From: Cyanobium sp. NIES-981
GTDB lineage: Bacteria; Cyanobacteriota; Cyanobacteriia; PCC-6307; Cyanobiaceae
Length of the DNA: 33,268 nt
NCBI GenBank assembly: GCA_945901765.1
Contig: CAMDLO010000018.1
Coordinates: 1-33,268 of the forward strand
Direction: 5' to 3'
The notes under the pieces: generated by a model
Database searches by the model: none
What the model was told of the DNA's origin: nothing
The model's input: the letters and a program-made list of their open reading frames with translations, nothing else
Made by a program: the position numbers and the translations under genes
Shown here: positions 1 through 8,389 of the stretch, one piece after another
How the letters are laid out: each line of letters begins with the position of its first letter
Numbering within the stretch: the first letter of the stretch is position 1

Positions 1-135
1 TTCAGCGGTGTGGCTGGAGAACTTCGCTATCAGGATGGGATTCTTTCGGCTGATCTCGATGGTGACCGACGCGCCGATTTCCAGGTGCAACTGTTGAGAC
101 AGCCTGTGCTTAAGGTTGCCAGTCTGATTCTCTGA
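1..135 (+). CDS. C-terminal fragment of a serralysin-like C-terminal (RTX/M10-type) domain protein; 5' end outside window
   Basis: Frame 1 reads FSGVAGELRYQDGILSADLDGDRRADFQVQLLRQPVLKVASLIL* with TGA at 133-135. The G-D-x-x-x-D-F pattern resembles the end of peptidase M10 serralysin C-terminal domains. Confidence 0.55.
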   Translation, partial: FSGVAGELRYQDGILSADLDGDRRADFQVQLLRQPVLKVASLIL

Positions 136-231
136 CTGCCATGCTTCTGCGCTGTTTCATTGCATGCCCTTTGCATGGCCCCGACTACAGTTTGATTGAT
201 CTCTGACCTGGCTTTGGACTTGCTGGTGCTG

Positions 232-1053
232 ATGGATCAATTGGCAGCAGTTCGCCGCAGTTGGCAGCGCTATCGGGTGCTCTGGAGTGTGCAGCTCGCC
301 TACATGGCGGAATACCGAGCCGAGATCGTGCTCTGGGCCCTCTCCGGTGTCTTGCCATTTGTGATGCTGGCCCTGTGGCGTCAGGCCGCAGTGCCGGCCG
401 CGGGATTCGATGCTGCCGGTCTGGGGCGCTACTTCCTCAGCGCCTTTGTGGTTCGTCAGTTCAGTGTGGTGTGGGTGGTGTGGCAATTCGAGGAGGACGC
501 GCTCCAGGGCCGCCTCTCGCCCTATCTGCTTCAGCCGATGCATCCGTTCTGGCGGTACGTGGCGGCCCATCAGGCCGAGCAGGCGACACGGCTCCCCTTC
601 GTGCTGTTGATCATCACCGGCTTCTTCCTGCTCCAGCCCGCCAGCTTTGCCTGGCCCGGCCCGCCCCGGCTGGCGCTCGGGGTACTGGCGGTGGGCCTGG
701 CCTTCACGCTCAATTTTCTGATGCAGAGTCTGATCGCCTGCCTCTGTTTCTGGAGTGAACGGGCCAGTGCCCTTGAACGGCTGCTGATGATCCCCACCCT
801 GTTCCTTTCCGGTCTGGTGGCTCCGTTGCAGACCTTTCCCCCAGGCCTGCGACAGCTGGCTCTGGCCACCCCGTTTCCCTATCTGATCGGCTTTCCGGCA
901 CAGCTGCTGGCCGGCGGTTCCTTCGGCCCTGAGCAGCCCTTTCAGCTGCCGCTCAGCCTGATGGTGATGGTGGGCTGGATTCTGCTGTTGCTGCCGCCAT
1001 TGCGCCTGCTCTGGCGCGCCGGCGTGCGCCGCTACAGCGCCATGGGGGCCTGA
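232..1053 (+). CDS. ABC-2 type transporter permease (first of a pair)
   Basis: ORF 196-1053 (TTG start); ATG at 232 (MDQLAAVRRSW) looks the more likely start. Multiple hydrophobic segments; EDALQGRLSPYLLQPMHPFWRYV resembles ABC-2/DUF990-family permeases. Confidence 0.75.
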   Translation: MDQLAAVRRSWQRYRVLWSVQLAYMAEYRAEIVLWALSGVLPFVMLALWRQAAVPAAGFDAAGLGRYFLSAFVVRQFSVVWVVWQFEEDALQGRLSPYLLQPMHPFWRYVAAHQAEQATRLPFVLLIITGFFLLQPASFAWPGPPRLALGVLAVGLAFTLNFLMQSLIACLCFWSERASALERLLMIPTLFLSGLVAPLQTFPPGLRQLALATPFPYLIGFPAQLLAGGSFGPEQPFQLPLSLMVMVGWILLLLPPLRLLWRAGVRRYSAMGA

Positions 1054-1056
1054 GCG

Positions 1057-1875
1057 GTGACGCCATGCCCTGCCCGTCTGCTTCATCTGCGCCGGCATCT
1101 GTTGACGCTGCGTCGCTTCTGGGGCACGGCCCTGGCCACCCAGCTCGAATACCAGTTGAATGCCCTTGTGGAGCTGGTGGCGATGGTCGCCAACCTGGCC
1201 GGCAGTCTGCTGGTGCTCTGGCTGTTCTACCGCCAGGGGGTGGCCTTGGGAGGGTGGAGCTGGCACGCCGCCCAGGTGGTGCTCGGTGCCTACACCGCGC
1301 TGTCGGGCTTCACAAGCACCCTGTTGCAGCCCAATCTCAGTCGGATCGTCACCCAGGTGCAGGAAGGCGGCCTGGATTTCGTGCTGCTCAAGCCGGTCGA
1401 CAGTCAGTTCTGGCTGTCGCTGCGCACCTTCAGCCTCGCCGGTCTGCCGGAACTGGTGGTCGGCCTGGGGTTGATGCTGTGGGCCGCTCTGCAGGAGCGG
1501 GGGGAGCTCCCCCCTCACGCCCTGTTCGCCACCGCCGTGATGCTGGGCGCGGCGGCGATGATTCTGTATACCCTCTGGTTTGCCCTGGCCACCACCACCA
1601 TCTGGTTTGTGAAGACCTGGAACGCCACCGAAGTGCTGCGGGCCGCCCTCAGTGCCGGCCGTTATCCCGTCAGCGCCTACCCGCCGGCCCTGCGTCTGCT
1701 GTTCACCCTTGTGCTGCCGGTCGCCTTCCTCACCACCGTGCCAGCGCAGGTGCTGCTGGGGCGCAGCAGCGGATTCTGGATCGGGGCCAGCCTGGCGATG
1801 GCGGCCCTGGCCTTTGCACTCTGCCGGGCCTTCTGGCAGTTTGCGCTTCGCTCCTACACCTCCGCCTCCAGCTGA
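1057..1875 (+). CDS. ABC-2 type transporter permease (second of a pair)
   Basis: GTG start 4 bp after the previous stop; motif QEGGLDFVLLKPVDSQFWLSLR and several TM segments match the partner permease family. Confidence 0.75.
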   Translation: MTPCPARLLHLRRHLLTLRRFWGTALATQLEYQLNALVELVAMVANLAGSLLVLWLFYRQGVALGGWSWHAAQVVLGAYTALSGFTSTLLQPNLSRIVTQVQEGGLDFVLLKPVDSQFWLSLRTFSLAGLPELVVGLGLMLWAALQERGELPPHALFATAVMLGAAAMILYTLWFALATTTIWFVKTWNATEVLRAALSAGRYPVSAYPPALRLLFTLVLPVAFLTTVPAQVLLGRSSGFWIGASLAMAALAFALCRAFWQFALRSYTSASS

Positions 1876-1879
1876 CGCC

Positions 1880-2158
1880 ATGGCCTGTCCCCACTGCGGC
1901 AGTTGGTCGGTGAAGGCCGATCGCTCCCTGGCTGGGCGCATGGTGTGCGGCCGCTGTGGCCGCCCCCTCGGCATCACCGCACAGGCCCGGCAGCCGCGCC
2001 GCTTCAGCATGGCCCCTGCGGGGCCTCTCGTGCGCTGGTTGTCACTGCTGCTGCTCCTGTCGTCCCTGCTGGCCTGGTTGGCCCAACCGCCAGTTCGCCA
2101 GTCAGCGCCACCGCCGGGCAACGCTGGTACGGGCGGCCACACACCCCTGCGGTGGTAG
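1880..2158 (+). CDS. Small zinc-ribbon protein with one C-terminal TM segment (92 aa)
   Basis: ATG at 1880; MACPHCGSWSVKADRSLAGRMVCGRCGRPLG (CxxC...CxxC) followed by the hydrophobic stretch WLSLLLLLSSLLAWLA. Confidence 0.6.
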   Translation: MACPHCGSWSVKADRSLAGRMVCGRCGRPLGITAQARQPRRFSMAPAGPLVRWLSLLLLLSSLLAWLAQPPVRQSAPPPGNAGTGGHTPLRW

Positions 2159-2160
2159 CA

Positions 2161-3288
2161 ATGGGCTCCCCCTCCATCACCCGCCTCACCGTGCCCGCTG
2201 CCGTTGCTACGTCGAGTCTCCCCTTGCTGGTGGGGTACTACGGCGAGCACAACCTGGGGGACGATGCCCTGCTTGAGGTGTTGCTGAGCCAGCTGCCTCC
2301 CGCTTGCGTTGCCACGGTCACCGCCCGGGATCAACGGCAGGTGGCTGAGCGTTTCGGCGTGGCCTGTGTTGATCGCACCAGCCTGCGGGCCGTGCTCCAG
2401 GCCCTGACTCCCGCCACGGCTCTGGTGCTCGGCGGTGGCAGCCTGCTGCAGGACAGCACCAGTTTTCGCAGCTTGCTCTATTACGCCGCGTTGATGCTGG
2501 CGGCGCGCCTCCAGGGCAAACCTGTCGTGCTCTGGGCCCAGGGGCTGGGGCCGCTGCGCCGCCGCCGCAGCCGCCTGCTGGTGCGGCTGCTGCTGGGCTG
2601 CAGCACCGCCTGCAGCTGGCGCGATCCGGGTTCCGCAGACCTGGCTCGCCGCCTCGGCTGGCGTGATCCGCAGCCCCAGTCGGGCCGGAGCTCGGTCGGC
2701 ACCGACCCTGTCTGGGCCATGCCGCCGCAGCCCTGGCGGGGGCGCGGCGGGCCGATCGTGCTCTGCTTCCGCCCCACCGCCCAGTTGCAGGGCGAGGCCT
2801 GGCGCCCGTGGTTGTCGGCCCTGGAGCAGCTGGCTCCTGAACGCGAGCTGCACTGGCTGCCTCTGCATGCCGGCCAGGATCAGGGTCTGCTGGAGCGGCT
2901 CCGTCAGCAGGGTCTGCTCTCTGAGGCTCTGGCACATCGCAGTCGCGAGCTGCGACCTTCTCACCCGGCAGCACTGATGGAGGCATGCGCCAGCAGTGGT
3001 CTGGTGCTGGCCATGCGTCTGCACGGCCTGATCCTGGCGGCCCTCGCCGGCGCCCCGGTGGTGGCACTCAGCTACGACCCGAAGGTTCGTGCTGCAGCCG
3101 ATGCCCTCGGCTGCGCCGTGCATGATCTGACCGAACCGGCCGATCCTGCCGTGCTCCTGTCCCAGTGGCGCCAAGCTCTCGACAGCCCGGCTTCTGCCGA
3201 GCGTCTGCTGGCGCTGCGTGCAGGCACAGCTGTGCATCGCCAGCTGCTGCACTGCGCCCTTGGCAGGGCCCTTGGCAGGACGGTATGA
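2161..3288 (+). CDS. csaB: Polysaccharide pyruvyl transferase family protein, CsaB-like
   Basis: In-frame ATG at 2161 within ORF 1903-3288; GYYGEHNLGDDALLEVLLSQL, LVLGGGSLLQDSTSFRSLLYYAALMLAA and LAMRLHGLILAALAGAPVVALSYDPKV are typical of the CsaB family. Confidence 0.85.
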   Translation: MGSPSITRLTVPAAVATSSLPLLVGYYGEHNLGDDALLEVLLSQLPPACVATVTARDQRQVAERFGVACVDRTSLRAVLQALTPATALVLGGGSLLQDSTSFRSLLYYAALMLAARLQGKPVVLWAQGLGPLRRRRSRLLVRLLLGCSTACSWRDPGSADLARRLGWRDPQPQSGRSSVGTDPVWAMPPQPWRGRGGPIVLCFRPTAQLQGEAWRPWLSALEQLAPERELHWLPLHAGQDQGLLERLRQQGLLSEALAHRSRELRPSHPAALMEACASSGLVLAMRLHGLILAALAGAPVVALSYDPKVRAAADALGCAVHDLTEPADPAVLLSQWRQALDSPASAERLLALRAGTAVHRQLLHCALGRALGRTV

Positions 3289-3292
3289 GGGT

Positions 3293-3868
3293 TCAGGCGG
3301 GATCGGCCTGAAGCTGACGCAGCAGAGTGAGCACCTCCTGGCTGTGTCCGGCCGGGCGCACGGCCACCCAGCGAGCCCGCACGATTCCCTGAGGGTCGAT
3401 CAGAAATGTGTGGCGCTGGGAGTAGGGCGCGATCCAGGAGCCATAGCGGCTGCTCACCTCGCCGGCGGGATCGCTGAGCAGGGGGAAAGCCAGATCCTCA
3501 TCGCTGCAGAAGGAAGCGTGGGAATCTGGGTCATCAGCACTGACCCCGACGACCGCAGCGCCAGCCTGGCGGAACTGGGCCAGATCGTTCTGGAAGCCGC
3601 GCGCCTCGATGGTGCAGCCCCCGGTGAAGTCTTTCGGGTAGAAGTACAGGACAAGCCAGCTGCCCTGGAAATCACGCAGGCTCAGAGTTGCTTTCTGCTT
3701 GGGCGGTACGAAGCCCTCCAGTTCAAAGTCGGGAGCTGGTTGATCCAGATCAGGCAGGACACCCCCCAGGGCTTCGGCGCGCCAAGCCCAGCCACCCAGG
3801 CCGATCAGAGCGAGCAGGGAGGCACTGATGGCCTGGCCTGAGGCGGTGATGAACGAACGACGACGCAT
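3293..3868 (-). CDS. Peroxiredoxin (PrxQ/BCP-like) with an N-terminal twin-arginine-like signal
   Basis: YFYPKDFTGGCTIEARGFQ peroxidatic region; FPLLSDPAGEVSSRYGSW; HTFLIDPQGIVR; N-terminus MRRRSFITASG followed by a hydrophobic stretch. Confidence 0.85.
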   Translation of the reverse strand: MRRRSFITASGQAISASLLALIGLGGWAWRAEALGGVLPDLDQPAPDFELEGFVPPKQKATLSLRDFQGSWLVLYFYPKDFTGGCTIEARGFQNDLAQFRQAGAAVVGVSADDPDSHASFCSDEDLAFPLLSDPAGEVSSRYGSWIAPYSQRHTFLIDPQGIVRARWVAVRPAGHSQEVLTLLRQLQADPA

Positions 3869-3949
3869 GCCTCTACTCCGGGTGGCTCGAACGGGTGGCG
3901 ATCAAGCCCAGGTCAGCCCCCCGAGGTCTGGCTGATGCTGGATCGTGAA

Positions 3950-4186
3950 TCAGACCCGGGCGAGGTTGATGCCCAGCTCGCGGGCATACACACCCAGCCC
4001 TTTCTTCTGGATGGTCTTGAGGGCGCGGGTGGAGACCCGCAGCTTCACGAACCGGTTGCCTTCGGCCCACCAGAGACGCCGTTCCTGCAGATTCACCTGC
4101 TGCAGTTTTTTGGTGCGCACGTGAGAGTGCGACACGGCCATGCCGTTGTTGGCGCGCTTGCCGGTGAGCTGGCAGACCCGTGACAT
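3950..4186 (-). CDS. rpmB: 50S ribosomal protein L28
   Basis: [64 protein letters not shown] is canonical cyanobacterial L28. Confidence 0.97.
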   Translation of the reverse strand: MSRVCQLTGKRANNGMAVSHSHVRTKKLQQVNLQERRLWWAEGNRFVKLRVSTRALKTIQKKGLGVYARELGINLARV

Positions 4187-4260
4187 GACTCTCTACCCCT
4201 GGATGACGACTGGATGGCTGTTGAGCAAGGTGCTGCTCAAGCTGCCATGGTAACAATCGG

Positions 4261-4908
4261 TCAACCGAGGCTGGAGCCACGCTGAAGCAGCAGCGTGGCG
4301 ATCCGGATCAGGCGTGCACCGCTGCAGCCAAGTTTGGCAACGATGTTGCGCCGATGGGACTCGACGGTGCGAACGGAGAGGCCAAGAGCGGCGGCCATTG
4401 TCTTGTTGCTGTCGCCGCGTCCAAGACATTCCAGGATCTGGTGCTCCCGCTGGGTGAGATCCGCGAGGGCCTGCAGCGGCAGTTGGTCGTCATCGGCGCC
4501 GCTGGGTTCCCATCCGCTCAGGCTGGCGATCTCCTGCAGCAGATCCTCAAAGGCACGGGCCTTGTCGATCACGGCCCGGATGGTGTTGCGCAGCTCCGGC
4601 GGTCTGAGGAAGGTGCTGGCGTGGCTTGAAAGCACAATCACCAGCGCGTCGGGATTGAGCACCTGCAGGGCCCGTGCCACGTTCAGCCCCTCCGCATCAG
4701 GCAGGGCGATGTCGAGAATCAACAGGTCGGGCCGGAACTCGGCACAGGCGGTGATGCCGGCTGCTGCCGTGCTGGCCGCCCTCACCTCCCCGAGCTGGGT
4801 CTGGGTGCGCAGCATGGTGACCAGCAGTTCCTGAAACATCAGCTGGTCTTCCACAACCAGCGTGCGCATCCCCATGCCGGTGTTAGGCGGCCTGATTTCC
4901 TGCTCCAA
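4261..4908 (-). CDS. Response regulator, receiver plus LuxR-type HTH
   Basis: Receiver TLVVEDQLMFQELL..RPDLLILDIALPDAEG; HTH LTQREHQILECLGRGDSNKTMAAALGLSVRTVESHRRNIVAKLG. Start could be the internal Met at 4869 (MRTLVVEDQ). Confidence 0.9.
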   Translation of the reverse strand: MEQEIRPPNTGMGMRTLVVEDQLMFQELLVTMLRTQTQLGEVRAASTAAAGITACAEFRPDLLILDIALPDAEGLNVARALQVLNPDALVIVLSSHASTFLRPPELRNTIRAVIDKARAFEDLLQEIASLSGWEPSGADDDQLPLQALADLTQREHQILECLGRGDSNKTMAAALGLSVRTVESHRRNIVAKLGCSGARLIRIATLLLQRGSSLG

Positions 4909-4944
4909 TTCTATGGGGAGCCTGAGGCTCCCCTGCCAGGCGCA

Positions 4945-6912
4945 TCAGAGGCCCCGTTCCATCAGCTCGCCCATCAGATCGGCACTGCGTTGCTGGAAGC
5001 CGGCCAGCTGATCCGGCGCCAGTCCCCCCACGGCCAGCCATGCTGTTTCGTAGAGATGGCGGCTGAGCTTCTCGGCGAGCTGCTGGCTGGGGGACAGGTC
5101 TGCCGCCCCGGCAGCGCTGGTGATCACCGAGCCTGCCGCCAGGTTGAGCAGTCCGTTCACCAGCCGGTGGCGGCGGTTGACCAGCAGCACGTGGTGATCG
5201 GGCAGGCCAGGGAGGCGCTGCTCCATCAGGGCGCCCATGTCGTTGAGGCGACGCATCTGCTCCGGCAGCAGGATCAGGGCTGCCGGGGCGCCCTCCCCCT
5301 TGAGGGATTGCACCTGGATCGTCACCTTGTCGTTGGCGAGAGCGGCCTTGAACAGATCCCGCAGTTTCTCAGCCCCATCCTTGCCGTCGGCATCGGCCAG
5401 TTCGCTCTCCTGCTCCTTCAATGAATCATCCAGTTCGGCATCGACCCGCTGGAACTTCAGATCATCGTGGCGGTACTCCAGCCAGGGAATGAACTGGCTG
5501 TCGATGAACGTGTCGGCCAGCAGCACTTCGGCGCCCTGGCCCTTCCAAAGCGCCAAAGCCCCAGCCTGGCCGGCCTCATCGCTGCAGTAGAGGATGCGTT
5601 TGTCGTGTTCGGGGCTGAGGCGGCTGCGGTAGCCGCTCAGGGTGGTGAACGCCTTGCCATCCCCGGCGGGAATCGGATCGAGGGATTGGGCGTCATCGGT
5701 TTGATCGGGGCCACTGGGCTCGTCTGACGGGACGGCCCTGTGCTCCTGCCCTTGGGCCGTGGTGCTGAACAGCACCAGGTCAGCCACCTGGTCGGCGAAC
5801 TTCTCATCCTCCATCGCGCCGATCTTGATGAACGGGGCCAGGGAGTCCCAGATCTCGGCGTAGCGCTTGGGTTCATCCCGGTAGAGCTGCTTGAGCCGGT
5901 CAGCCACTTTCTTGGCCACAAAGCCACCGATCGAGCGGACCCGCCGGTCCGTCTGCAGGGCCGAGCGGCTCACGTTCAGGGGGATGTCGGGCGAATCGAT
6001 CACACCGCGCAGGGGCAGCAGGTAGCGGGGCACCACCTCCTTGATCGAGTCGCTCACGAACACGTTGTTGCAGTAGAGCTTGATCTCGCCTTTTTCCCAG
6101 TCGGCCCGGCCGCTGAGCTTGGGGAAGTAGAGGATGCCCTGCAGGTTGTAGGGGTAGTCGGTGTTGAGGTGCACCCACAGCAGCGGGTCGCCCTGGAAGG
6201 GGTAGAGGTAGCGGTAGAGCTCGATGTAGTCGTTGTCGCTCAGATCGCGCGGGCTCTTGCGCCAGGCCGATTCCCGCTTGTTCACCGTTTCACCCTCCAG
6301 CTGCACCGCCACGGGCAGGAAGTCGCAGTAGGTGGTGATCAGGGTGCGGATGCGGGCCGGTTCGATGTATTCGAGCTCCTCCTCCATCAGGTGCAGGATC
6401 ACATCGGTGCCCGGTTCGCTGCGCTCGGCGGCCTCCAGGCTGAAGTTGGGGGAGCCGTCGCAGCTCCAGCGCACCGCTTCGCTTCCCTCGCGGGCGGAGA
6501 GGGTCACCAGCTCCACCTGCCTGGCCACCATGAAGCTGGAGTAGAAGCCCAGGCCGAAATGACCGATGATGGCGTCGCTCTCGCTCTTGTACTTCTCCAG
6601 AAAATCCTCGGCGCTCGAGAAGGCCACCTGGTTGATGTAGCGCTTCACCTCCTCGGCGCTCATGCCGATGCCGTTATCAGAGATGGTGAGGGTGTTCCGC
6701 TCGCGGTCGATGCGGATGTTGATCAGCCCCTCGGGGCCCTCGCTGCAGTCGCCCGCCATGGCGGCCATGCGCCGCTTGCTGATGGCATCGACGCCGTTGC
6801 TCACCAGCTCTCGCAGGAACACCTCGTGGCCGCTGTAGACGGCCTTCTTGATGATTGGGAAGATGTTTTCGGTGTGAATCTGGATCTGACCCTGTTCAGC
6901 CTGCAGCGCCAC
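4945..6912 (-). CDS. htpG: Molecular chaperone HtpG (Hsp90)
   Basis: EQGQIQIHTENIFPIIKKAVYSGHEVFLRELVSNGVDAISKRR, DNGIGMSAEEVKRYINQVAFSSAEDFLEKY, IGHFGLGFYSSFMVA. The ORF runs to 7029, but homology starts near codon 40, where an in-frame GTG lies at 6912-6910. Confidence 0.92.
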   Translation of the reverse strand: MALQAEQGQIQIHTENIFPIIKKAVYSGHEVFLRELVSNGVDAISKRRMAAMAGDCSEGPEGLINIRIDRERNTLTISDNGIGMSAEEVKRYINQVAFSSAEDFLEKYKSESDAIIGHFGLGFYSSFMVARQVELVTLSAREGSEAVRWSCDGSPNFSLEAAERSEPGTDVILHLMEEELEYIEPARIRTLITTYCDFLPVAVQLEGETVNKRESAWRKSPRDLSDNDYIELYRYLYPFQGDPLLWVHLNTDYPYNLQGILYFPKLSGRADWEKGEIKLYCNNVFVSDSIKEVVPRYLLPLRGVIDSPDIPLNVSRSALQTDRRVRSIGGFVAKKVADRLKQLYRDEPKRYAEIWDSLAPFIKIGAMEDEKFADQVADLVLFSTTAQGQEHRAVPSDEPSGPDQTDDAQSLDPIPAGDGKAFTTLSGYRSRLSPEHDKRILYCSDEAGQAGALALWKGQGAEVLLADTFIDSQFIPWLEYRHDDLKFQRVDAELDDSLKEQESELADADGKDGAEKLRDLFKAALANDKVTIQVQSLKGEGAPAALILLPEQMRRLNDMGALMEQRLPGLPDHHVLLVNRRHRLVNGLLNLAAGSVITSAAGAADLSPSQQLAEKLSRHLYETAWLAVGGLAPDQLAGFQQRSADLMGELMERGL

Positions 6913-7037
6913 CGGTTTTTGAGGATGAGGTGTGCCCAGACTCTCCTGCCTGCGGTGCGATCGCCAAGGGGGTGGGGTGGGCAGGAAACCGACCAGTGCG
7001 GCCTGCATAGGATTCGGGCTCCTCACCACCTCCCGCG

Positions 7038-7784
7038 ATGGCAGGTCAGTGGTCGAACTTTCTGCGCAACCTGGGCGAGTGGCACGGGGTCTTCAGCGCC
7101 TTCACCCCGGCGGGGGATCATCTCAGCGACACGCCGTCGATTCTCAGCCTCGAGAGCGGAGAAGCCGACCCATCCGGCCGCATCACGATGGTGCGGTTCC
7201 GCTTGCGGCGATTTGGCAGCGCTGATCGGCAGGGTGAGCCGATCAGCGACATCAGCCAGGAGTACCGGAGCCTGGGCCGCCAGGTGGTGTTCTTCGAATC
7301 AGGCACCTTCTGCAAGGGCACGCTGCAGCTGGCGCCGGCGACGGCGAGTGGTGCCGAATTCGGGTTTGTGGCTGCTGACCGTCGCCATCGCCTGGTGATG
7401 CTCCACGATGCAGAGGGCAGGCCCGATCGGCTGGTGCTGATCCGGGAGTTCCGGGTCGGAAGCGACGCACCGGAGCGCCCGCTCCTCCACGCCGATCAGT
7501 TGATGGGCTCCTGGCATGGGCTGTCGGCAACGGTGACCGCCGACTGGGCCGAGCCCGATGGCGCTGACGCCACACTGGAGGTCACGCCTGCATGGCTGAA
7601 CGAGCTGGTGCTGTTGCCCGATGGTGGCTATGCGCTGGTTCCCCAGCACGTCAGCCACCGCGAAGCCGTGGTGCTGGAAGCTGGTTGGTTGCGGGCCCCC
7701 GATCGGCTGGAGCGTCTGATCAGGCGCTACGACAGCAGTGGTGCCTGGCAGTCTTCAACCCATCAGTGCCTGGTTCGCCGTTGA
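7038..7784 (+). CDS. Cyanobacterial DUF3598-like protein
   Basis: MAGQWSNFLRNLGEWHGVFSAFTPAGDHLSDTPSILSLE is the pattern I associate with DUF3598 cyanobacterial proteins. Confidence 0.65.
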   Translation: MAGQWSNFLRNLGEWHGVFSAFTPAGDHLSDTPSILSLESGEADPSGRITMVRFRLRRFGSADRQGEPISDISQEYRSLGRQVVFFESGTFCKGTLQLAPATASGAEFGFVAADRRHRLVMLHDAEGRPDRLVLIREFRVGSDAPERPLLHADQLMGSWHGLSATVTADWAEPDGADATLEVTPAWLNELVLLPDGGYALVPQHVSHREAVVLEAGWLRAPDRLERLIRRYDSSGAWQSSTHQCLVRR

Positions 7785-7829
7785 TGCCTGAGTCAGCCTG
7801 CAGCGACTGCATCCACCCATGAACCCATG

Positions 7830-7855
7830 AAAAAGCGGCCGGATGAACCGACCGC
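7830..7855 (-). terminator. Rho-independent terminator downstream of petJ
   Basis: Minus strand GCGGTCGG-TTCAT-CCGGCCGC followed by TTTTT: 8-bp stem with one G-U pair, 5-nt loop, U tract. Confidence 0.8.
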
Positions 7856-7873
7856 CAGACCGTTCAGATTGGA

Positions 7874-7910
7874 GGACCTCGAGGGCAACGATCGTCAGCC
7901 CCCGAGGTCC
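7874..7910. other. Second hairpin between petJ and its U-tract terminator
   Basis: GGACCTCG (7874-7881) pairs perfectly with CGAGGTCC (7903-7910); no obvious U tract. Confidence 0.5.
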
Positions 7911-7917
7911 GAGGTGA

Positions 7918-8259
7918 TCAGGCCCAGCCCTTGCCGGCCATTTCCTCGACGTAAGCAGCCACGTCAGCGATATCACCTTCGCTGAGCTTGCCGCCGAAGG
8001 CGGGCATGGCGTTCTTGCCGTTGGTCACCTGGTAGGCGATGGCCGCTTCATGGCCACTGCTGTAGTTGGCCAGGTATGCCTCGAGGGCATCCTGCTTGAG
8101 GGTGCGCTCGGCATTCACCACATTGCCGCCGCCCATGTGACAGGCAGCGCAGTTGGCAGAGAAGATCTGGCCGCCGTGAGCGGCATCAGCGGCGTAGCTG
8201 GGGGCGGCGCCCAGCACCAGGGCCAGGCAGAGAGCGATCAGAGAGAAGAGTCGGCGCAT
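7918..8259 (-). CDS. petJ: Cytochrome c6
   Basis: Signal peptide MRRLFSLIALCLALVLGAAPSYAADA, heme motif CAACH, and GGGNVVNAERTLKQDALEAYLANY...NAMPAFGGKLSEGDIADVAAYV. Confidence 0.95.
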   Translation of the reverse strand: MRRLFSLIALCLALVLGAAPSYAADAAHGGQIFSANCAACHMGGGNVVNAERTLKQDALEAYLANYSSGHEAAIAYQVTNGKNAMPAFGGKLSEGDIADVAAYVEEMAGKGWA

Positions 8260-8308
8260 GGAAGGGCGCTTCGCAGCACAAGCAACCGCGCAAAGTTAGG
8301 TCGGCAGG

Positions 8309-8332
8309 GGTGGCGCTGTGATCAGCGCCGCC
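8309..8332 (-). terminator. GC-rich hairpin downstream of the hemE/epimerase pair; possible terminator without U tract
   Basis: GGTGGCGCTG (8309-8318), TGAT loop, CAGCGCCGCC (8323-8332): 10-bp stem with one mismatch/wobble position. Confidence 0.4.
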
Positions 8333-8389
8333 CAGGTTTGCAACATTTGCCACACATGGCGCCAGCGCCGGCTCCTCCTCCGGTGCGGT

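Noticed and set aside
157-3252. 1031-aa minus-strand ORF opposite the permeases and csaB
   Set aside because: Low-complexity Q/H/G/R-rich translation typical of the antisense frame of high-GC genes; the plus-strand genes have recognisable family motifs.
5680-5760. Apparent linker insertion in HtpG (QGQEHRAVPSDEPSGPDQTDDAQSLDPIPAGDGK)
   Set aside because: Cyanobacterial HtpG proteins are variable here; I cannot show it is unusual without an alignment.
5740-7398. 552-aa plus-strand ORF opposite htpG
   Set aside because: Antisense shadow of htpG; repetitive V/H/L/G composition and no recognisable domain.
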